A stretch of DNA of 34,552 nt from Eximiradius sp. Lineage in GTDB: Bacteria > Bacteroidota > Ignavibacteria > Kapaibacteriales > UBA2268. The notes beneath the pieces are model-generated. The model was given only the letters and a program-made list of their open reading frames with translations, searched no databases and was not told where the DNA came from. Of the stretch, positions 28,836-34,552 are shown piece by piece (the first letter of the stretch is position 1; each line of letters opens with the position of its first letter). The stretch is from the NCBI GenBank assembly GCA_937127445.1, contig CAKZLY010000008.1, positions 1 through 34,552 of the forward strand, given 5' to 3'. A program made the position numbers and the translations under genes.

Positions 28836-29944
28836 TGAGAACATTATTGTTTTTAATTCAAAAGGAATTTTTACAAATATTTCGCAATAAAATGATGTTA
28901 CCAATAATTTTTGGTGTTCCTATTATACAATTGTTGATTCTTGTTAATGCTGCAACTTATGAGATTAAGAATATAAAAGTTGGAATTATAGATTATGATA
29001 AGAGCACTCTTTCGCAAAAATTCATCATGAAAATTCAAGGTTCACATTATTTTATTCTAACTAATAATTATCTTAGTACTATCGAAGGAATAAGTGCTAT
29101 TGATAACAATAGTATAAAAGCTCTAATAGTAATTCCCAAGTATTTTGAAAGAGATGTCTTGTTAAATAGAAACCCAATAAAAATTCAATTACTAAATGAT
29201 GCTATCAACTCAGTAAATGCTGCAATAACATATTCATATTTTCAGCAATTATTCAATTCGTTTATTAAAGAAGAAATAAATAAGAATTCTATTGAGCAAC
29301 CCGATAACATTAATATTATTCCAAGATTTCGCTTCAATGTAGATTTTGATTATAAAAAGTATATGGTTCCAGGTGTTCTGGTAATGTTGATAACTGTTAT
29401 AAGTTTTGTTTTGGGTGCTTTAAATATTGTGCGAGAAAAAGAAGTTGGAACAATCGAACAAATTAATGTAACACCAATAAAAAAATATGAATTCATTATC
29501 GGCAAACTATTTCCTTTTTGGATTATTGCATTATTGGAGTTTACAATTGGATTGACATTAGGAAAATTGGTCTACAATATTCCAATTGTTGGTAGCATAC
29601 CATTATTATATATGGTAGCAGGAGTATATCTGATAATATTATTATCTTTAGGTCTATTTATTTCAACAATCGTTGATACGCAACAACAAGCAACTTTATT
29701 AGCATTTTTCTTTTTGATGATATTCATTTTATTAAGTGGTTTATTCACCAGCCTGGAAAGTATGCCCAAATGGATATTGTTAGTGAATAAGATTAATCCA
29801 CTAGCATATTTTATTCAAACTATTAGAATGATATTGTTAAAAGGTAGCGGTTTTTGGGATATATTACCCAATTTTATCGCAATTGTTGTATTAGCTATTC
29901 TTTCAATGAGTTTAGCTATATTGAGAGTTAGAAAAACAGATTAA
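28835..29944 (+). CDS. ABC-2 family permease (YbhR-like)
   Basis: Partner permease of 369 residues, paralogous to the previous one: same topology and the same motifs in order (VREKEVGTIEQINVTPIKKY, LSGLFTSLESMPKWILL, INPLAYFIQTIRMILLKGSG). It starts in a TAATG overlap, so translation is coupled. It is the last gene of the operon; the 55 bases after it show no clear terminator, and the next gene is convergent. Substrate of the exporter cannot be read from sequence. Confidence 0.93.
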   Translation: MRTLLFLIQKEFLQIFRNKMMLPIIFGVPIIQLLILVNAATYEIKNIKVGIIDYDKSTLSQKFIMKIQGSHYFILTNNYLSTIEGISAIDNNSIKALIVIPKYFERDVLLNRNPIKIQLLNDAINSVNAAITYSYFQQLFNSFIKEEINKNSIEQPDNINIIPRFRFNVDFDYKKYMVPGVLVMLITVISFVLGALNIVREKEVGTIEQINVTPIKKYEFIIGKLFPFWIIALLEFTIGLTLGKLVYNIPIVGSIPLLYMVAGVYLIILLSLGLFISTIVDTQQQATLLAFFFLMIFILLSGLFTSLESMPKWILLVNKINPLAYFIQTIRMILLKGSGFWDILPNFIAIVVLAILSMSLAILRVRKTD

Positions 29945-29999
29945 TATTATACTGATTGATAGAACTACTAACTTATATAGCATAACTTGTATATTTTAC

Positions 30000-31130
30000 T
30001 CAGCATTTATTCAGAACATCATAAATTATCTTTCGCATTTTCTTCTCTTCAATAGCATAATTATTATTTTTGGCAAATTGAAGGCTGTTTTGCCTATAAA
30101 ATTCATAATTATCGATAATTTTTTCTATTGCATTTTGAATTGATCTTGCAGCAAAATCACTAATAACCACACCAATATTGTTTTGATTTATTATTTTTTC
30201 CATTGCAGGGAGAGAAGATGCAACCTGTGGAAGCCCAGCCATTGCATACTCGAACATTTTGTTTGGTAACGCTAATTTATAAGAAAGGCTAATCGGTTCA
30301 ATTAAATTAATACCCACATCAGCTGAACAAGTCCAATGATGCAATTCCTCATATGGTACGTTGCCAGCAAAAACTACTCTGTCCAAAATACCTTTATTTT
30401 GAGCAATTATTTTCGCTTTATTTAAAAATATGCCTTCACCTAACACAACAAAAGCGAATTTTTCACTATTTGCGATAAAGTCTAAAACAGGAATGATTCC
30501 GCGTCCATAATGAACAGCACCTTGGTATAACAAAATTAGTTTATCTTTTAAAAACGGATATCTCTCTTTAATTATGTTTGAATTAATATGTTCCCTATAA
30601 GGTGGGACGTTGTAAATTGTAGTGAATAATTTGTCTGTTTTAAAGTAACCTCGTAAATATTCGGCATCTAAATCACCCGAAACAACAAAATGATTTACAG
30701 TTTTTACCCATTTTTTTTCTAAAAAAGACAATATCTTCTGCTTTATTGGAAATTTCGAGAGATTTGCAAGAGCAGAATAAATTTCGCGCGAATCATACGT
30801 CACATAGTCTTCCTTTCGGGCAATTTTATAAACCGCGCCCAAAGAATATAAATCACAAGCCCAGAAAATGTATTTCTCATATTTATTATGAGTAAATATT
30901 TTTTTGATGTAGTTAATAAAAAAAAGCCAATTCAAAATAAGTCTTTTTCTAGGAGAAGGAACTGAAAAGTGCTTTACATTGTTTGGTAAAGTAAGTTTAT
31001 TAAATTCATTTTCAGAAGTAAGAGAAAAACAAATAACATTCGAAATCGAAGAAACAGCACGGAGAACATTTAGACTACGTCCATCTCTGACTAAATTTGA
31101 AAATGTAATTAAGCAAACATTCGACTGCAT
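30000..31130 (-). CDS. GT-B fold glycosyltransferase (GT4-like)
   Basis: Predicted glycosyltransferase of 376 residues that would add a sugar from a nucleotide donor to a lipid or polysaccharide. The N-terminal half is an acceptor-binding Rossmann domain. The C-terminal half shows ILLYQGAVHYGRGIIPVLDF, FVVLGEG, RVVFAGNVPYEELHHWTCSA and LALPNKMFEYAMAGLPQVAS, where the Glu in FEYA is the donor-binding acid of GT-B enzymes. No signal or membrane segment is evident. It is the third gene of fprA-femAB-like-GT, beginning 3 bases after the previous stop. The acceptor is unknown. Confidence 0.88.
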   Translation of the reverse strand: MQSNVCLITFSNLVRDGRSLNVLRAVSSISNVICFSLTSENEFNKLTLPNNVKHFSVPSPRKRLILNWLFFINYIKKIFTHNKYEKYIFWACDLYSLGAVYKIARKEDYVTYDSREIYSALANLSKFPIKQKILSFLEKKWVKTVNHFVVSGDLDAEYLRGYFKTDKLFTTIYNVPPYREHINSNIIKERYPFLKDKLILLYQGAVHYGRGIIPVLDFIANSEKFAFVVLGEGIFLNKAKIIAQNKGILDRVVFAGNVPYEELHHWTCSADVGINLIEPISLSYKLALPNKMFEYAMAGLPQVASSLPAMEKIINQNNIGVVISDFAARSIQNAIEKIIDNYEFYRQNSLQFAKNNNYAIEEKKMRKIIYDVLNKC

Positions 31131-31133
31131 TAA

Positions 31134-32117
31134 CTAATCCGAAAATTTATAATGATAAGTACTTCGTAATATTCCACGAGCAAAAAAACGTTCCTTGAAA
31201 TCAATTAAACTTATAGATGGAGTCATTGGATCAAATGCAGAAGTATCTTGCGATACTCCAATATCAACCCACTGATAACCTTCCTCTATTGCTTTTTCGA
31301 CAGTGTGGTGCATAATCAAATAGACAGGTTTTAAATGTTCATATTCATATAGCAGCATATTATAAAAACACAAAACAACTTTGCTATTACAGAAAAACAG
31401 CCACGACCCTGCAATTGGTATATCTTCATAATAAACCATATTCAAACGAACTTTGTCGGGAAGCAACTCGGCAAGTTTAATCATATCTTCAAGTGTATGA
31501 GTCGGCTTTACATTAAATTTAGACTTGTTTTGCAATAAAATTTTATTAAATGTTTCATAGTCATTACTTTCTTTAATCGTAATTTTATTGTCTCGCAATA
31601 TCTTTCTAATGGTTTTACGAGCAGTTTTATCATAATGTAAAAAAGTATCTTTTCCGTACTTCAAGTCAATTGCGTGGGAAATATAATGAAGTTCAAAATC
31701 GAATTTTCTGTAAAGCATTGCATATTCAATATGCTGCGAAATGTTTTTTGAATATACTATTGGTGGAGGAATAAGGAAAATCTCACTAATCCCATTTATT
31801 ACACAATAATCCATAAAAGTATCAACTAATTCAAGGCATTCTGAGAAAGGCAAATCTTCGGTAACAAACGAACCATAACTTGCACCTACTGGCGACCAAA
31901 AAACTTTTCCCTGTTCTTTGAACCCACCTGGGAGCACAGCTATCAGTTTACCGTTTTTTCTAAACATAAAGCTTGTAAAATCAAACTTACCAGGAGCGTG
32001 ATAATCAAGAAAAGTTTGCATATGGAACATTGTTCCATTATTGGATTTCTCTACAAAATCTTCCCATTCCCTTTTCTTTGAGGGTTCATAAATCTCAACA
32101 CTTATTTTACCGCTCAT
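31134..32117 (-). CDS. FemAB/GNAT-like acyl transferase
   Basis: Predicted FemAB-type or related GNAT-fold transferase of 327 residues. FemAB-like traits are an N-terminal half with GTMFHMQTFLDYH and MFRKNGKLIAVLPGGFKEQG, a middle TARKTIRKILRDNKITIKES, and a C-terminal half with PIAGSWLFFCNSKVVLCFYN, the LKPVYLIMHHTVEKAIEEG helix and the YQWVDIGVSQD strand. These proteins transfer amino acids or acyl groups to sugars or peptidoglycan precursors. Its ATG adjoins the fprA stop with no base between, and a glycosyltransferase follows, so a cell-envelope or glycan-modifying role is likely. Substrate unknown. Confidence 0.82.
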   Translation of the reverse strand: MSGKISVEIYEPSKKREWEDFVEKSNNGTMFHMQTFLDYHAPGKFDFTSFMFRKNGKLIAVLPGGFKEQGKVFWSPVGASYGSFVTEDLPFSECLELVDTFMDYCVINGISEIFLIPPPIVYSKNISQHIEYAMLYRKFDFELHYISHAIDLKYGKDTFLHYDKTARKTIRKILRDNKITIKESNDYETFNKILLQNKSKFNVKPTHTLEDMIKLAELLPDKVRLNMVYYEDIPIAGSWLFFCNSKVVLCFYNMLLYEYEHLKPVYLIMHHTVEKAIEEGYQWVDIGVSQDTSAFDPMTPSISLIDFKERFFARGILRSTYHYKFSD

Positions 32118-33314
32118 TTATTGTTTCTTTCCTACAAATTCAGCAAATTTTTTCCCGAATTCCCTTAATTTTCTTATTTCATTTTCGTCTGGCAACCATT
32201 GCGTTTTTGCACTTTCCTCAAATAATTCAAAACCAGAATTTTGAAGAAATTCATTAATAATTTTAACATTTGCGGGACTCCATCCATAGGAACCAAATGA
32301 AGCTGCTTTTTTCCCTTCAAGAGATAATCCTTTTATTTCTTCAAGAATTGCAGCCGTTGAATTCAAAATCCCATTATTATATGTTGGAGAACCAATCAAT
32401 ATTGCTTTGGAACGAAAAACTTCAGTTATAATATCGCTATTATCAGAACGTGCAGAATTGAAAATCTTCACAATACAATCTTTATCGATCGACTTTATTC
32501 CTTCGGCAATACTTTCAGCCATTTTCCGAGTGCTATCATACATTGTATCGTAAACTATCGTAATTTGATTTTCTTTATAATCATTAGACCACTCAAAGTA
32601 TTTATCGATTATTGTATTTATATCTTCACGCCAGATAATACCGTGTGCAGTTGCAATAATGCTAATCGGTAGGTTTAACGATTTGAGTTCTTCAATTTTC
32701 TTTACTGTTTTCTTGGCAAACGGTGCAATAATATTCGCAAAATATTTCAATGCTTCATAATATAAAATCTCTTTGTCTTCAATTTTATCATCAAATAGAT
32801 CAAAAGAAGCATAGTGCTGCCCAAAAACATCCGATGAGAATAATATGTTATCGCCTGAAAGAAAACACATCATTGTATCAGGCCAATGCAGCATCGGAGC
32901 TTCAATAAACGTAAGTTCACTTTTACCAAGTGATATTTTATCGCCAGATTTTACCGTTTGGAAACCCCAGTCTTTGTGATAATATCCTTTGATCGATTTG
33001 ACGCCATTTGCAGAGCATAATATTTTTGCATTTTTAGCTTGCTCGGCAAGAATTGGTAAAGCACCGCTATGGTCGGGTTCTGCGTGAGTTACAATAATAT
33101 AATCAATTTTATCTAACTTAATTTGTTTTTTTAAATTTTCGATAAATTCTTCTGCAAATGGCTTCCAAACAGTATCAATCACAGCAATTTTCTCGTCTTT
33201 AATAAGATAAGAGTTATACGAACTACCTTTATAAGTAGAAAGCTGTTTACCGTGAAATTTACGAAGTTCCCAATCAATCTTTCCCATCCAAATAACGTTT
33301 TCAGTAATTTTCAT
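32118..33314 (-). CDS. fprA: Flavodiiron protein (A-type), oxygen or NO reductase
   Basis: Cytoplasmic flavodiiron protein that reduces O2 to water or NO to N2O. The 398 residues have a metallo-beta-lactamase-like diiron domain: THAEPDHSG, supplying His77, Glu79, Asp81 and His82, then MLHWPD (His143), SSDVFG and a later TAHGIIWR. The C-terminal flavodoxin domain has VYDTMYDSTRKMAESIAEGI (FMN phosphate loop) and IGSPTYNNG. Length is normal for the class. No rubredoxin or other reductase is next door. A TAnnTTTG element lies at 33344-33351 (TAATTTTG on the minus strand), about 30 bases before the ATG. This fits a microaerobic or anaerobic organism that must detoxify O2 or NO. Confidence 0.95.
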   Translation of the reverse strand: MKITENVIWMGKIDWELRKFHGKQLSTYKGSSYNSYLIKDEKIAVIDTVWKPFAEEFIENLKKQIKLDKIDYIIVTHAEPDHSGALPILAEQAKNAKILCSANGVKSIKGYYHKDWGFQTVKSGDKISLGKSELTFIEAPMLHWPDTMMCFLSGDNILFSSDVFGQHYASFDLFDDKIEDKEILYYEALKYFANIIAPFAKKTVKKIEELKSLNLPISIIATAHGIIWREDINTIIDKYFEWSNDYKENQITIVYDTMYDSTRKMAESIAEGIKSIDKDCIVKIFNSARSDNSDIITEVFRSKAILIGSPTYNNGILNSTAAILEEIKGLSLEGKKAASFGSYGWSPANVKIINEFLQNSGFELFEESAKTQWLPDENEIRKLREFGKKFAEFVGKKQ

Positions 33315-33590
33315 AGCATAAATATCAATAATTTAACAAAGCACAAAATTAAATAAAATAATCAAAGTAAAAAAGAAAAGAGGTATTGCAGGATATAAAA
33401 AATATAAAATTAATTATTCTAAAATTTCACCTAAAAATAGCCAATGTTGATAAATAATTTGGGGATATTACCTCAGAAAACGAAAAAAGCTGCTTGAATA
33501 TGCAACCCGTCTTTTCGCCGAAAAAATCAACACTTCGTCCGAAACCTTTATCACTAACACCTTAGAAATCCACACATTTTTCGATTAATC

Positions 33591-33908
33591 CTATTGCTCT
33601 TCATTATCATCTTCATCGTCCATAAAAGTCTCGTCCCACCAAGAGTCGTCGTAATCCATCAACCCAATCTCGTAAAAATCCTCTCGGTACCTCTGCTTTA
33701 CACCTTCTCCGCAAAATGCTCTGTTCTGCTTTATAAGCTCTCTTGCTTTTGCAACTACTTCCGGCGACAATGGTTTCAAAGCGAAAGCATAAGGTAAAAT
33801 ACTGTTATAAAAATACATATCCGCCGAACACATCTTGCCTTTGACAAGCAGTATCCATTCTAACAAATCGGACTCAATTTCCTTTTTCAATTCTTCTTTG
33901 TTTTTCAT
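33591..33908 (-). CDS. Small acidic protein, unknown; second gene of a coupled pair
   Basis: A 105-residue protein from the ATG at 33908, chosen because that ATG sits in an ATGA overlap with the stop of the upstream 54-residue gene. An in-frame GTG four codons earlier is possible. The N-terminus is charged and helical (KEELKKEIESDLLEWI). The middle has CSADMYFYNSILPYAFALKP and LSPEVVAKARELIKQNRAFC, and the end is a very acidic tail (DESWW-like aromatics and 15 Asp/Glu in the last 20 or so residues). No signal peptide or known domain is recognised. It lies after the trailer end of the CRISPR array on the array's transcribed strand. A role in defence is only guesswork. Confidence 0.65.
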   Translation of the reverse strand: MKNKEELKKEIESDLLEWILLVKGKMCSADMYFYNSILPYAFALKPLSPEVVAKARELIKQNRAFCGEGVKQRYREDFYEIGLMDYDDSWWDETFMDDEDDNEEQ

Positions 33909-34069
33909 AAACTTTTCCACTTATTTTTGCTCGTTTTATGGAATTCAATTTCACCTTCTTTTGTGTTTTTGTAACGAAAATATTCCCTTATCCTGCCCAT
34001 CCAATAAACCACACACATATCCGCACTCGCCAAGATAATAGCGCTAACGACAAAACAAATATTCTCCAT
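33905..34069 (-). CDS. 54-residue single-pass membrane protein, unknown; first gene of the pair
   Basis: ATG at 34069-34067, stop TGA at 33907-33905. The product begins MENICFVVSAIILASADMCV, giving one hydrophobic N-terminal helix, and the rest is a basic cytoplasmic tail (GRIREYFRYKNTKEGE, then HKTSKNKWKSL). Its stop overlaps the start of the next gene as ATGA, the best evidence that both are real. No Shine-Dalgarno is visible. Its start is 20 bases from the last CRISPR repeat and no promoter is obvious in that gap. Short membrane peptides with a downstream acidic partner can be toxin-antitoxin or holin-like pairs, but nothing in the sequence shows this. Confidence 0.6.
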   Translation of the reverse strand: MENICFVVSAIILASADMCVVYWMGRIREYFRYKNTKEGEIEFHKTSKNKWKSL

Positions 34070-34089
34070 ATTTAACCATTAATGATACC

Positions 34090-34522
34090 ATTTCAATACT
34101 CTAATATAGTGCGATTAGAACGTGCGGTTGGTGCTGCTGTCTCGGCTGTCTTCGGAGATTCTTCAATACTCTAATATAGTGCGATTAGAACTCTTCACCT
34201 GTTTTATTGCCATTCAACAAATGTATATTTCAATACTAATATAGTGCGATTAGAACTTATATTTTAATAGGCGTTCTTTTACATTAATTTTTATTTCAAT
34301 ACTAATATAGTGCGATTAGAACTGATTATACTTTGCGTTTAACGTATCCCAACACACTATTTCAATACTAATATAGTGCGATTAGAACTTGAAATAGCTA
34401 AACAATGGATTATGTTAAACTTACCAAATTTCAATACTAATATAGTGCGATTAGAACGTTTCCATCTTTTTTAATTAAAAGTTCAGAGTGATATTTCAAT
34501 ACTAATATAGTGCGATTAGAAC
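34090..34522 (-). CRISPR. CRISPR array, seven repeats, right end truncated
   Basis: Repeats: 34090-34121 and 34160-34191 (32 bp), 34227-34256, 34293-34322, 34359-34388, 34428-34457 and 34493-34522 (30 bp, identical). Spacers are 38, 35, 36, 36, 39 and 35 bp. On the minus strand the 30-bp repeat begins GTTCTAATCGCACTAT and ends ATTGAAAT, the tail typical of type I-B and III repeats, with a CTAAT/ATTAG hairpin. So the array is read leftward and its leader is beyond the right edge. The left two repeats differ: both have an extra AG after the hairpin (CT on the plus strand), and 34160-34161 also differ. This degeneracy at the trailer end agrees with the orientation. No cas gene is in the window. 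Spacer 34122-34159 is GC-rich (23 of 38), unlike the host. Confidence 0.96.
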
Positions 34523-34532
34523 TATGTATTTA

Positions 34533-34552
34533 AGATCGGAAGAGCGTCGTGT
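34533..34552. other. Illumina adapter sequence at the contig end
   Basis: The final 20 bases read AGATCGGAAGAGCGTCGTGT, the standard start of an Illumina TruSeq adapter, and are not genomic. Only 10 bases (34523-34532) of the seventh spacer are real. The array is cut by the library or assembly rather than ending here. Confidence 0.97.

Noticed and set aside
33470-33590. Possible gene remnant downstream of the small acidic gene
   Set aside because: All minus-strand frames have stops within about 25 codons. A TTTTCG-g-CGAAAA palindrome is there, but without a T tract, and no protein family was recognised.
34122-34492. Self-targeting spacers
   Set aside because: I saw no obvious match of a spacer to the rest of the window by eye; this is not a search, so it is not reported either way.

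Overview
The window is an AT-rich bacterial chromosome segment. Its right edge is the end of an assembled contig: the last 20 bases match an Illumina adapter. The gene content suggests the wider Bacteroidota/Chlorobiota group, most likely an Ignavibacteria- or Kapabacteria-like lineage. The reasons are low G+C, few Shine-Dalgarno sites, Bacteroidota-type promoter matches (TTTG-N19-TAnnTTTG), a class II photolyase, and a flagellar export operon, which ordinary Bacteroidetes lack. The lineage call is inference, not a phylogeny.

Layout. Bases 1-3209 are read leftward: a clipped ORF, dnaK with a clear terminator, a strong ribosome site and an upstream palindrome, and a secreted protein of unknown function. 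Bases 3322-11772 are read rightward: bamD, a membrane-anchored STAND-like P-loop ATPase of unknown role that overlaps mfd, mfd itself, and a heparinase II/III-like protein with a non-ATG start. A class II photolyase is convergent with this block. Next come feoA-feoB (ferrous iron uptake) and fliP-fliQ-fliR-flhB (flagellar type III export gate), the latter behind a near-consensus sigma-54 promoter. Bases 18517-23117, leftward, are metH-metF (methionine synthesis). Bases 23324-29944, rightward, are a complete efflux operon: TetR regulator, TolC-like outer-membrane channel, HlyD-like lipoprotein adaptor, two ABC ATPases and two ABC-2 permeases, resembling cecR-ybhGFSR plus its own outer-membrane channel. 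Bases 30000-33314, leftward, are flavodiiron protein, a FemAB/GNAT-like transferase and a glycosyltransferase, almost without gaps.

The right end holds a tightly coupled pair of small unknown genes (54 and 105 aa), followed 20 bp away by a CRISPR array of seven repeats. The repeats read as a type I-B/III-like family when taken on the minus strand, so the leader and any cas genes would lie beyond the right edge. The two leader-distal repeats are 32 bp, carrying a 2-bp insertion beside the repeat hairpin, while the other five are 30 bp. The array would be transcribed toward the small gene pair.

Most of the window is housekeeping. The parts least explained by known biology are the ATPase overlapping mfd, the small gene pair at the array's trailer end, and the two-length CRISPR repeats.
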